A stretch of DNA of 64,000 bases from CAYQDB01 sp964416195 (lineage in GTDB: Bacteria; Zixibacteria; MSB-5A5; GN15; FEB-12). The notes under the pieces were generated by a model, which was not told the DNA's origin, searched no databases, and was given only the letters and a program-made list of their open reading frames with translations. This document shows positions 25,936 to 33,828 of the stretch, piece by piece (within the stretch, counting starts at the first letter, position 1; each line of letters begins with the position of its first letter). Location of the stretch: assembly GCA_964416195.1 (NCBI GenBank), contig CAYQDB010000004.1, positions 1-64,000 of the forward strand. The letters are read 5' to 3'. Both the position numbers and the translations under genes were made by a program.

Positions 25936-26550
25936 ATGGATGTCGATTCGATAGTAAAAATCTTGGATTCACTCAAGTGGCCATTGACTGTAGTTATCTT
26001 GGTGGTGTTCTTTGTGTTGGCCTTTCGCAAGGAGGTCGCAGAGGTTATCACACGATTGTTTCGTATAAAATACAAAGGCTTTGAGGCAGAATTTAACAAG
26101 AATATGAAAAGAATTGAAAAAGGAATTGCAAGAGTATCTAGGAAAATAGATTTGGTTAGGAACTTGGACCCTAACGAACCTGAAGACTTTGAATCTACCG
26201 AGGAATTTTTCAGAAGCTTACTGGATATATCTCCTCGAGCGGCCATAATAACGTCGTGGCATTTAATCCAAATGGCTTTTCTGGATGCTGCTATTGCCAA
26301 GAAAATCCATATATTCGACAGAAAATCAGTTTCGTTGAGTGTTCAAGAGCTAGTTCATACAATGAACCTCCCTGAAGATCTTGTAGCTTTCTATCTGGAA
26401 ATGAAAAAAATAAGGGATGAGGTTGAGACGTCGAACGATTCAATGATCTCGCGTGATGTATCTGTTCGCTATGTTAGAGGTGCCACATCTCTTAGAAATC
26501 TATTCAGTTCGATAGCATTCGATTTGAAGGATCTTATGAAGAGTAAGTGA
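25936..26550 (+). CDS. Membrane-anchored helical protein, HEPN/DUF4145-like (unknown function)
   Basis: About 204 residues from the ATG at 25936 (the open frame extends back into lpxA). A single N-terminal transmembrane helix (WPLTVVILVVFFVLAF) is followed by a basic, coiled-coil-like linker and an all-helical C-terminal domain. That domain begins SPRAAIITSWHLIQMAFLDA and ends with LEMKKIRDEVETSND and ATSLRNLFSSIAF, which follows the layout of DUF4145/HEPN-type domains. The expected RNxxxH nuclease motif is not intact (RDEVETS). Its base composition is more AT-rich than the lpx genes around it. Function is unknown. It is one of two non-lipid-A genes sitting inside the lpx operon. Confidence 0.6.
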   Translation: MDVDSIVKILDSLKWPLTVVILVVFFVLAFRKEVAEVITRLFRIKYKGFEAEFNKNMKRIEKGIARVSRKIDLVRNLDPNEPEDFESTEEFFRSLLDISPRAAIITSWHLIQMAFLDAAIAKKIHIFDRKSVSLSVQELVHTMNLPEDLVAFYLEMKKIRDEVETSNDSMISRDVSVRYVRGATSLRNLFSSIAFDLKDLMKSK

Positions 26551-26562
26551 AATGGCTGGGTG

Positions 26563-26590
26563 ACCCACCCGCCTTTGGCGGGCGGTGGGT
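26563..26590. repeat. Hairpin ACCCACCCGCC/GGCGGGCGGTGGGT
   Basis: An inverted repeat with a short TTTG loop and no proper T-run, located between the two unknown membrane genes. A shorter related CCCACCT/AGGTGGG hairpin is at 43131-43147. It may attenuate transcription or may simply be a mobile palindromic repeat. Confidence 0.5.
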
Positions 26591-26653
26591 TTACAGAAAG
26601 AAACCATTTGAGTGCAGACCAGGGAATGGTGAAGTAAACGGTATGGTGTAGCG

Positions 26654-27181
26654 ATGAACGCAATCGGCAACGACAAAAGAGACCTTGTCAAAGCAATCTA
26701 CGAACAGCACTGGCTGCATATAAGGCATGTGGAAAATCAGAGGTTGTGGTTTACGAACATATTTGCCATTCTGTGTGGCGGTTCCTTTGCCTTGATGCAT
26801 GGCGGGCTGTTCGATGAGGCTAACTGGCCTATCGTTGGTTTCCTGATGGTCCTATCGCTGTTTGGATTTGTTTTCTGTCTGAGGATTCAAGACGTCTTCG
26901 AAGCACATAAAAGAGTTGCCGGACTGATCTTAGAGAGGTACGGTCTGGAACATTACCTTACCAGGTATCCAGAAACAGTGGCTCGGAAGTTCTTCCAATT
27001 ATCGTTGCTTTTCCCAGCCTTCTTCCTTTTCTGTTTCAACTTCTTCCTATTTGTTCTTCTTCAAATCGTATTCTACGATGTTTGGATAAGCACCCTGATT
27101 CCGGTACTGATATTTGTAGTTTCCGCTGTTGCTTTGTACCTTTCCAAATATGACAAGCCTGTGCAGCGGGAGGAAGATTGA
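26654..27181 (+). CDS. Four-helix integral membrane protein of unknown function
   Basis: A 175-residue protein with a basic/polar N-terminus (about 30 residues, including YEQHWLHIRHVENQRLWF) and two pairs of transmembrane helices: about 33-52 and 58-77, then about 113-133 and 140-161. A conserved-looking cytoplasmic segment (LRIQDVFEAHKRVAGLILERYG) lies between the pairs. I do not recognise the family. It follows the HEPN-like membrane gene by about 100 bp, shares its AT-rich composition, and is separated from the next lpx-linked gene by 165 bp containing a hairpin. The two may form an inserted two-gene unit unrelated to lipid A synthesis. Confidence 0.65.
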   Translation: MNAIGNDKRDLVKAIYEQHWLHIRHVENQRLWFTNIFAILCGGSFALMHGGLFDEANWPIVGFLMVLSLFGFVFCLRIQDVFEAHKRVAGLILERYGLEHYLTRYPETVARKFFQLSLLFPAFFLFCFNFFLFVLLQIVFYDVWISTLIPVLIFVVSAVALYLSKYDKPVQREED

Positions 27182-27193
27182 AAGAAAGCAATT

Positions 27194-27216
27194 GTCAAAA
27201 CCGCAGGGGTTTTGAC
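27194..27216. terminator. Hairpin GTCAAAACC/GGTTTTGAC after the membrane gene pair
   Basis: A perfect 9-bp stem (27194-27202 with 27208-27216) and a five-base loop lie 13 bases after the stop codon. The run of T on the 3' side is weak, so it may be a palindromic repeat with partial terminator activity. Confidence 0.45.
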
Positions 27217-27346
27217 TTACTGTGTTCAAAGGTGGCGTTAGGTGACCCTGCCTGACGCCTTGTGTATATAAGCCGGTGTTGTGTATTTGGGTGTATGGCA
27301 GGATCGCAGGGAGGCTGCCCTACAGTATAGAGCGATTGACTAAACT

Positions 27347-28342
27347 ATGAACAAACTCAAAACCGCAGTCGTCGGTGTCGGGCATTTGGGTCGCCACCAC
27401 CTAAGATGGCTTCATGACCTGCCGGAATCCGATCTGGTAGGGCTATACGACATTGACAGGGAGAAGGGAAAGAAATACGCTGATGAGTACGGCGTCATAT
27501 CATTTGAGTCACTGGAACAGCTTGCCGACTGCTCTGAGATGGTCTCGGTGGTAGTGCCGACTACAGCGCACTTCGAAGTTGCATCGTACCTGATCGAACG
27601 AGGTATCCCCTGCCTGATCGAGAAGCCAATCGCAGCCACCCTGGACGAAGCCCGCAACCTGCAACACCTTGCCGAGACCAAAGGGGTCAAGGCGACAGTG
27701 GGCCAAATCGAACGGTTCAATCCTGCTGTACAAGCTGTCAGAGACTACTCCATAAAACCGTCGTTTATCGAGGTCCATCGCCTGGCTTCATTTGACCCGC
27801 GTGGGACTGATGTCGCAGTTGTTCTTGATTTGATGATTCACGACATCGATCTTGTCCTTTCGTTTGTCAATTCGAAGATTACCGATATCCAGGCTTCGGC
27901 GGTGGCGGTGGTATCGGAGCAGGCCGACATTGCAAACGCCCGGTTGACATTTGCAAACGGCGCAGTGGCCAACCTGACCGCGTCACGTATCTCACTGCAC
28001 CAGATGCGTAAGCTGCGGATCTTTCAGAAATCGGGCTACTATTCCCTCGATCTGGCCAGCAAACAGGCTGATATCTATCTCCTGTCTCAGGGTGGCGAGG
28101 AGTTGGGAGGCATGCGGATACCCCTGGGCGGATCAGGCAGGAACCTTGTCTACCTGCACAAGGATGATCCAGGGGAGGATATGTTGAAGATGGAACTCGA
28201 ATCGTTTCTGGATGCAGTCATTCATAAGAAACCAGTAGCAGTCCCTCTGGAAGAAGCCGTCGAAGCTCTGAGAGTCGCTCTCGAAGTAGAACGTATCGGG
28301 CGGGAATCGCTGGCCAGGATGATGGAGACGGAACCTGATTGA
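27347..28342 (+). CDS. Gfo/Idh/MocA-family oxidoreductase (GnnA-like candidate)
   Basis: A 331-residue NAD(P)-dependent sugar oxidoreductase. The N-terminal Rossmann fold starts KTAVVGVGHLGRHHLRWL, and the family motif EKPIAATLDEA (about residues 93-103) carries the catalytic-site lysine of the EKP box. The C-terminal alpha/beta substrate domain includes DLMIHDIDLVLSF. The stop of this gene directly abuts the start of lpxB, so it belongs to the lipid A operon. In several bacteria a homologue at this place (GnnA) oxidises UDP-GlcNAc at C3 so that GnnB can install an amino group. That role is inferred from context only, since gnnB is not seen here. Confidence 0.8.
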   Translation: MNKLKTAVVGVGHLGRHHLRWLHDLPESDLVGLYDIDREKGKKYADEYGVISFESLEQLADCSEMVSVVVPTTAHFEVASYLIERGIPCLIEKPIAATLDEARNLQHLAETKGVKATVGQIERFNPAVQAVRDYSIKPSFIEVHRLASFDPRGTDVAVVLDLMIHDIDLVLSFVNSKITDIQASAVAVVSEQADIANARLTFANGAVANLTASRISLHQMRKLRIFQKSGYYSLDLASKQADIYLLSQGGEELGGMRIPLGGSGRNLVYLHKDDPGEDMLKMELESFLDAVIHKKPVAVPLEEAVEALRVALEVERIGRESLARMMETEPD

Positions 28343-29461
28343 ATGGACAAAACGGCGCTGTTTTTGTCGGCTGGGGATCCATCCGGAGATAACGCTGCCG
28401 CTCGGCTTGTGGTCGCCCTTAAAGAGCTTATCCCCGACCTCACTATCTTTGGCCTTGGTGGGGAAAAACTCAAGCTGCTTGGCCAGGATCAGTTGGCTGA
28501 AGGGAACGAACTGGCAATACTTGGCTTCTGGGAGGTCGCCAAACGTTATTTCTTTTTTCGCAGGCTCTTCTATCGATGCATAGATGAAGTCAAACGTCGT
28601 CGACCGGCGGCCGTTATTCTTGTAGATTATCCGGGGTTCAACCTGCGCCTCGCCAAGAAGATCAAACCTCTGGGTATTCCTATCATCTACTACGTTTCCC
28701 CGCAGGTATGGGCGTGGGGTAAACGTCGTTTGTTTCAGATAAAGCAGCTTGTAGATTTAATGCTGGTGATTCTCCCCTTTGAGAAGGAGTTCTATCGTCA
28801 AAACGGCATAGTCGCCCGCTATGTAGGACACTACCTGCTTGAGGATATTCCCCGGGAGTACATACTTTCCCCCACCCCGATAAACGCGCCTCTGGCGCTT
28901 TTGCCGGGGTCGAGGCCACAGGAGATTGAACGTATGCTGCCCCCAATGCTTGAAGCGGCGCTGCAATACAACCGTCTCTATAGCACAAAAGCTGTCGTGG
29001 CGGGAATAAAGGACTGTTTCAATTATGACAAATACGTGAAGGAATATGCAGCCGATGGCATAACGGTTTCCTTCGAGGATTCCCGCAAGATCATTTACCA
29101 GAGCTCGCTGGTATTGACTGCTTCCGGTACTGCGACGCTGGAGGTGGCCATAATTGGGCGGCCGATGGTGGTGGTTTATAAGACCGGTTTTCTCACATAC
29201 CAGATTGCGCGCTGTTTGATGAAGCTTGACAAAATAGCGCTGGTCAACTTGGTTCTTGATGAGAAGGTGGTGCCGGAACTGATTCAACACAGTGTGAAGC
29301 CTGAGTATATCATTCCTGAGCTGGAAAGATATCGCAAGGAGAACGAATACGCCCAGCAAGTGAAGGCAAAACTCGACAGCGTGCCCAAGCTGTTGGGAGG
29401 TGCCGGCGCTTCAGAACGCGCTGCGCGGATGATTGCTGAGGCATTGAAATTGCGTTTATAA
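28343..29461 (+). CDS. lpxB: Lipid-A-disaccharide synthase
   Basis: A 372-residue glycosyltransferase (GT19), standard length. It joins UDP-2,3-diacylglucosamine and lipid X to form the tetra-acylated disaccharide at the inner face of the cytoplasmic membrane. Recognisable motifs are SAGDPSGDNAAARLV at the N-terminus, ILVDYPGFNLRLAK, YYVSPQVWAWGKRR, LLPGSRPQEIERMLP and the C-terminal LTASGTATLEVAIIGRPMVVVYK nucleotide-binding region. It starts at the base after the stop of the Gfo/Idh gene, so translation is probably coupled. The next 400 bp contain only repeats before waaA. Confidence 0.95.
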   Translation: MDKTALFLSAGDPSGDNAAARLVVALKELIPDLTIFGLGGEKLKLLGQDQLAEGNELAILGFWEVAKRYFFFRRLFYRCIDEVKRRRPAAVILVDYPGFNLRLAKKIKPLGIPIIYYVSPQVWAWGKRRLFQIKQLVDLMLVILPFEKEFYRQNGIVARYVGHYLLEDIPREYILSPTPINAPLALLPGSRPQEIERMLPPMLEAALQYNRLYSTKAVVAGIKDCFNYDKYVKEYAADGITVSFEDSRKIIYQSSLVLTASGTATLEVAIIGRPMVVVYKTGFLTYQIARCLMKLDKIALVNLVLDEKVVPELIQHSVKPEYIIPELERYRKENEYAQQVKAKLDSVPKLLGGAGASERAARMIAEALKLRL

Positions 29462-29505
29462 CGCATCAGGAGTAATATAGGTGCGATCTCGACAATGGTT
29501 TGTTA

Positions 29506-29698
29506 GGGCAGATGTGGACATCTGCCGCCCACAGAATGATGAGGCAACACAAGGCCGCCCCCTACGCAAGGGGAAGGAGCACCACATCGAAAATTATCAC
29601 GTAGCGGCGAGGCTTGTCCCCGCCGAGGAGGGGAATATATCAGGGCAGATTTAGTCATCTGCCGCTCACAGAATGATGGGGCGACACAAGGCTGCCCC
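29506..29698. repeat. Cluster of palindromic intergenic repeats
   Basis: The 406-bp gap between lpxB and waaA has no gene. It contains GGGCAGATGTGGACATCTGCC (29506-29526), a GTAGCGGC..GCCG hairpin (29601-29625) and a diverged second copy of the first unit (29643 on). The tail ACAGAATGAT..GGC.ACACAAGGC.GCCCC follows both copies of the first unit, so this is a tandem arrangement of an interspersed repeat also found near 35540, 36937 and 43104. Confidence 0.75.
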
Positions 29699-29867
29699 CT
29701 GCGCGAGGTACGATTCCCATTTGTTAAAAGTGACCCATAATGTTGCTGAATAGGTTGATCACATTCATGCGCCGTCACGAATCCTTTCGTGACGGCTATA
29801 TTGGTGCAGTCAGGAAGGGATTCCTGACTGCGCATAACCCACCATACATAACCCGCCCTTCAATGCT

Positions 29868-31115
29868 ATGATGTTCCTGTATAAACTAGTCACTTTTCTC
29901 ATCTATAGCATCCTTTATCCTGTGGGCAGAATTAAAGCCGCTAAAGGCAATGAGCTGTGGCGGGGAAGACTAGGATTCATTGATCCGGTCGGTCCGAAAA
30001 ATATCTGGATGCATGCCGCTTCAGTCGGCGAAGTAAAGGTCCTCAGCTACCTGATTGACTACCTGAAAAAGCAGGATACAACGATGACAATTCACGTGAC
30101 TGTTATGACAACTGCCGGTTTCAAAATAGCAGCCGACCAACTGCGCGACAAAGATGAGCGAGTCACTCTTACTCACTTTCCCCTGGATGCATCACCTGCT
30201 GTTAGACGCTCCCTTGACTTAATAAACCCAACCCTGCTGGTGATTGCTGAAACGGAAATCTGGCCCAACCTGATCAGTCATGCGAACGTGAGAAACATCC
30301 CCATTGTGCTGGTTAACGGCCGGATGTCGGAAAAGGCTGTCAAACAATATCGATTTTTTCGCCCGGCGCTCGCCAAGCTCCTTGCACAGTATGATCGATT
30401 CTTCTTCAAAACGGACAGCGACTTCCAGCGATACCGGCGCTTTGGAGTCACACCTGATCGGTCGCTGGTGGCTGGGGATATAAAGTTCGACGCTCCTTTG
30501 CTTCCACGCTCGGAAGGACGCCGCAGTGAAATACGCGCCCGTGCCGGTGTTGCAAGTGATAGCTTCCTGCTGGTAGCTGGCTCCACACACACCGGAGAAG
30601 AGGCTATCCTGGCGGAAGTTTTCCGCAAAATAAGATCACTACATGAAGGTTTCCGGATGATTATTGCCCCTCGCCACATCGAGCGAGTCGGTGAAATCAA
30701 AGCGCTGTTGGAGGAAAAGGGACTCTCGTGTGCTGTTTATGGTAACACGTCAGGCGCCGATGGCATTATCATTGTCGATAGGATAGGCCTTCTAAACGAC
30801 CTTTACATGGCGGCGGATTTGGCATTTGTGGGTGGAACGCTTGTTGCAATCGGCGGACACAACATCCTGGAACCGGTGTGGGCCGGTACGCCGGTAGTTT
30901 TCGGACCGCATCTGAGCAATGTAACCGAGGCAGCAGGCTACATACTGGCCAACAGCTTCGGCGAGAAGGTCCAATCGGAAAGCGATCTTGTTGAGCTTTT
31001 AGAACAAGTGATAACCGGCAACCTATCTTTTGCCGTGAAAACGGAAAGCGATCTGAGCAACTCCCCAACAGCAATGGCCGGGGAATATATTCTGGAGAGA
31101 TTGAAGAGTGTTTGA
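29868..31115 (+). CDS. waaA: 3-deoxy-D-manno-octulosonic acid (Kdo) transferase
   Basis: A 415-residue GT30 glycosyltransferase, usual length, that adds Kdo to lipid IVA. An N-terminal hydrophobic anchor (LVTFLIYSILYPVG) is followed by IWMHAASVGEVKVL, where the Glu is the proposed catalytic base. TEIWPNL, VNGRMSEKA, SDFQRYRRFGV, LVAGDIKFD and the C-terminal FVGGTL....GGHNILEPVWAGTPVVFGPH complete the family pattern. Two adjacent Met codons begin the frame. It overlaps lpxK by eight bases. The repeat cluster upstream separates it from lpxB, so it may also have its own promoter. Confidence 0.95.
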   Translation: MMFLYKLVTFLIYSILYPVGRIKAAKGNELWRGRLGFIDPVGPKNIWMHAASVGEVKVLSYLIDYLKKQDTTMTIHVTVMTTAGFKIAADQLRDKDERVTLTHFPLDASPAVRRSLDLINPTLLVIAETEIWPNLISHANVRNIPIVLVNGRMSEKAVKQYRFFRPALAKLLAQYDRFFFKTDSDFQRYRRFGVTPDRSLVAGDIKFDAPLLPRSEGRRSEIRARAGVASDSFLLVAGSTHTGEEAILAEVFRKIRSLHEGFRMIIAPRHIERVGEIKALLEEKGLSCAVYGNTSGADGIIIVDRIGLLNDLYMAADLAFVGGTLVAIGGHNILEPVWAGTPVVFGPHLSNVTEAAGYILANSFGEKVQSESDLVELLEQVITGNLSFAVKTESDLSNSPTAMAGEYILERLKSV

Positions 31116-32193
31116 ACGCATCTGGAAGAAGATTCTCCGGCGTAAATCATTCTCACTCTGGACAATTCCCGCTTTTTTCCTGTGGCTTTGTTCCCTGGGG
31201 TATCGCCTACTGTTCAAGTTTCACCGGTCACGGCGAGTTCCTGTCGTCAGGGTACGGGTCCCTATCATTTCAGTGGGAAATATCACCGTCGGCGGCACAG
31301 GCAAAACTCCGATGGTTGAATTCCTGGCCAGGTTTTTCTTAGGCGATGGTTACCGTGTAGGCATTGTATCCTCCGGATATGGCCGCCCCGGGGAAATCTC
31401 CTTTACCGAGCCAGGTTACAAAGTGCAGAACCGACCTGCCGATGAAACAGGCGATGAAGTGCAGCTTCTGGCCAGACTCCTGCCGGAGGCGGTCTTTTCA
31501 GTTGATCGGTATAAGTCCGCTGCCGCCTATCGCCTGGCCGAGTCGAAGAGCGTCGATCTGATTGTCATCGACGATGGTTTCCAACACTTCGGCCTTGCGC
31601 GAGACTTGGACATCATCACCTACGATGCGGCCGTCACAAAAAGAATGCTCAAGCCGTTTCCATACGGGGTGTTAAGAGAACCTCTTTCGGCATTGAAACG
31701 AGCCGATATAATCATTATCACTCGCTCCAATTTCGCTCGCGACCGGGGGTTGTTGCAAAAGAAGCTGAAACGTATCAATCCCACAGCCAAGCATTATCAC
31801 GCACAATTCGGGATCGACGAACTGGTTGGTTACGGGTGTCGCCTGCCGGTCAAGTACCTCGAGGACAAGTCGGTTTTCTTGTTTGCCGGAGTTGGTAATT
31901 TCGAGCCGCTGCGCAAGCAGGTAGCGGCACTGTCGGCCGATCTCGACTACGCCATGGAGCTTTCCGACCACGAGCAATACGACCGTAAGCTGCTGGAAAA
32001 GATCAAGTCGGTAGCGAACAGGTTCGATTCGGATGTCATTGTAACGACCGGTAAGGACTGGGTCAAACTGGGGGACTTTGATTTTGGGCGCGAATTGTAT
32101 TATCTTGCACAATCGATAGACCTTGATCCGGGTGAGGAAAAACTGGTTGCCCACCTACAGGATAAACTTGGCCTTACGAGACGGCATCCCTAA
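31108..32193 (+). CDS. lpxK: Tetraacyldisaccharide 4'-kinase
   Basis: A 361-residue P-loop kinase that phosphorylates the 4' position of the lipid A disaccharide to give lipid IVA. An N-terminal membrane-associated helix (WTIPAFFLWLCSLGYRLLF) precedes the Walker A motif GNITVGGTGKTPMVEF, and a DDGFQHFGLARDLDI segment carries the catalytic Asp-rich box. Its length is a little above the common 320-350. It overlaps waaA at its start and shares the single base of TAATG with nadB at its end. Confidence 0.95.
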   Translation: MFERIWKKILRRKSFSLWTIPAFFLWLCSLGYRLLFKFHRSRRVPVVRVRVPIISVGNITVGGTGKTPMVEFLARFFLGDGYRVGIVSSGYGRPGEISFTEPGYKVQNRPADETGDEVQLLARLLPEAVFSVDRYKSAAAYRLAESKSVDLIVIDDGFQHFGLARDLDIITYDAAVTKRMLKPFPYGVLREPLSALKRADIIIITRSNFARDRGLLQKKLKRINPTAKHYHAQFGIDELVGYGCRLPVKYLEDKSVFLFAGVGNFEPLRKQVAALSADLDYAMELSDHEQYDRKLLEKIKSVANRFDSDVIVTTGKDWVKLGDFDFGRELYYLAQSIDLDPGEEKLVAHLQDKLGLTRRHP

Positions 32194-33827
32194 TGGAACG
32201 GCGGTATGATTTTCTGGTAATCGGAAGCGGCATTGCGGGGCTGTTTTTCGCCCTCGAAGTGGTCGCCAAAAACCCCACGGCAAAACTGGCTATTGTAACC
32301 AAGAAAGAGGAGAAGAATACCAGTACCAATCGGGCGCAGGGTGGTATTGCCGCCGTTTTGGGCAAGGCTGATTCGGTTGAAGCGCATGTCGATGATACCC
32401 TGAACGCCGGCTGTGGTTTGTGCCATCGAGATGTGGTTGAACGGGTGGTGGAAGCTGGGCCCTCGGTGATTAAAGAGCTGGTTGCCTACGGCGTTAAGTT
32501 TACTCAGGTAAGAGGCCAGCTCGACTTGGGCCGCGAGGGGGGACATTCTGCCAATCGGGTGCTGCACGCTGCGGATTTGACCGGTCGTGAGATTGAGCGG
32601 GCGCTGGTGGCAGCCTGTCACCACAGAGCCGACCAGATTGATATCTACCGTGACCACATTGTCCTCGACCTCATTACCTACCCTGCTGGCGGCAGGGAAG
32701 CGTGCGCAGGAGCCTTTGTTTTTACCGAAAAAGACCGAGCCTTTGACGCTTTTTATGCTCCTGTCACAATGCTGGCGACCGGAGGCCTCGGGCAGGTCTA
32801 TTTCCATACCACCAACCCCAAGATCGCCACTGGTGATGGTGTGGCTATGGCGTATCGGGCGGGCGCATCTGTGGCCAATCTCGAGTTTGTTCAGTTTCAT
32901 CCGACAGCGCTGTACAACCCTGGCCGGTGGCCCTTTCTGATTTCCGAGGCCGTTCGCGGTGAGGGAGGAATACTGAAAACTGTCGACAGTCAGCGCGTCA
33001 TGGAACACGCCCATCCCCTGAAAGACCTCGCCCCACGCGACATCGTGGCCAGAGCGATTGACAAGGTGTTGAAAGAAAGCGGCGAGGAGTATGTCCTTCT
33101 CGATATCAGCCACCTGGATGGCAAGCATATCAAGAAGAGGTTTCCAAATATCTACAAGGAGTGCCTACGACGCGGTTTCGACATCACCCGGCGCTCCATC
33201 CCCGTGGTGCCGTCAGCGCACTATGCATGCGGCGGCGTTCTGGCGACTATCGACGGTGAGACGGAACTTGCCGGCCTGTTTGCGGCCGGTGAGGTAGCGG
33301 CGACCGGCATGCACGGCGCTAACCGACTGGCGTCCAACTCCCTTTTAGAAGCGGTGGTGATGGCGAAATTTGGCGCTGGAAAGGCGACTGAGTATTTCCA
33401 ACAGGCCGGTTTGCCTGAGGTAATTCCAGTCGACAACTCGCTTTACTCCTCTCTGCAATACCCACGCGAAAAGGTGTTTATTGCCCATGACCGACGTCAG
33501 CTCCAGCGGATAATGTCCGATTTTGTTGCCATTGTCAGAACAGAAAATCGTCTTAATCTTGCCCTGGAAAAAATCCATCGCATAAAGGATAATGTTGAGC
33601 AGTACTACCTCTCCACCCCTGCTACGTACGGAGTGGTTGAGCTGCGCAATATGGCCACGGTGGCTGAGCTGATAATAAGGTCCGCATTGATGAGACATGA
33701 GTCGCGCGGGTTGCATTATATCGAAGATTATCCCCAGACCGATGATGCCTATCTGAAGGATACTATAATCAGGGAAGAGCGCAGCAACAGGAACCGTGGC
33801 AGGACCACCTCGCAAGAAGGATCATGA
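32193..33827 (+). CDS. nadB: L-aspartate oxidase
   Basis: A 544-residue FAD enzyme converting L-aspartate to iminoaspartate, the first step of de novo NAD synthesis. It shows the N-terminal dinucleotide fold (LVIGSGIAGLFFALEV), NRAQGGIAAVLG, the substrate-site stretch GREGGHSANRVLHA, FVQFHPTALYNPG, SEAVRGEGG, the HYACGG loop and HGANRLASNSLLEAVV, then the helical C-terminal domain. It is joined to lpxK by a TAATG overlap and to guaA by a one-base gap, an odd mix of pathways that suggests simple cotranscription. nadC is at 55 kb; nadA is not in the window. Confidence 0.95.
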   Translation: MERRYDFLVIGSGIAGLFFALEVVAKNPTAKLAIVTKKEEKNTSTNRAQGGIAAVLGKADSVEAHVDDTLNAGCGLCHRDVVERVVEAGPSVIKELVAYGVKFTQVRGQLDLGREGGHSANRVLHAADLTGREIERALVAACHHRADQIDIYRDHIVLDLITYPAGGREACAGAFVFTEKDRAFDAFYAPVTMLATGGLGQVYFHTTNPKIATGDGVAMAYRAGASVANLEFVQFHPTALYNPGRWPFLISEAVRGEGGILKTVDSQRVMEHAHPLKDLAPRDIVARAIDKVLKESGEEYVLLDISHLDGKHIKKRFPNIYKECLRRGFDITRRSIPVVPSAHYACGGVLATIDGETELAGLFAAGEVAATGMHGANRLASNSLLEAVVMAKFGAGKATEYFQQAGLPEVIPVDNSLYSSLQYPREKVFIAHDRRQLQRIMSDFVAIVRTENRLNLALEKIHRIKDNVEQYYLSTPATYGVVELRNMATVAELIIRSALMRHESRGLHYIEDYPQTDDAYLKDTIIREERSNRNRGRTTSQEGS

Positions 33828-33828
33828 C

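Noticed and set aside
29503..29835. 110-codon minus-strand open frame in the lpxB-waaA gap
   Set aside because: It is made entirely of the palindromic intergenic repeats and reads as low-complexity Pro/Arg/Cys-rich sequence with no family signature.
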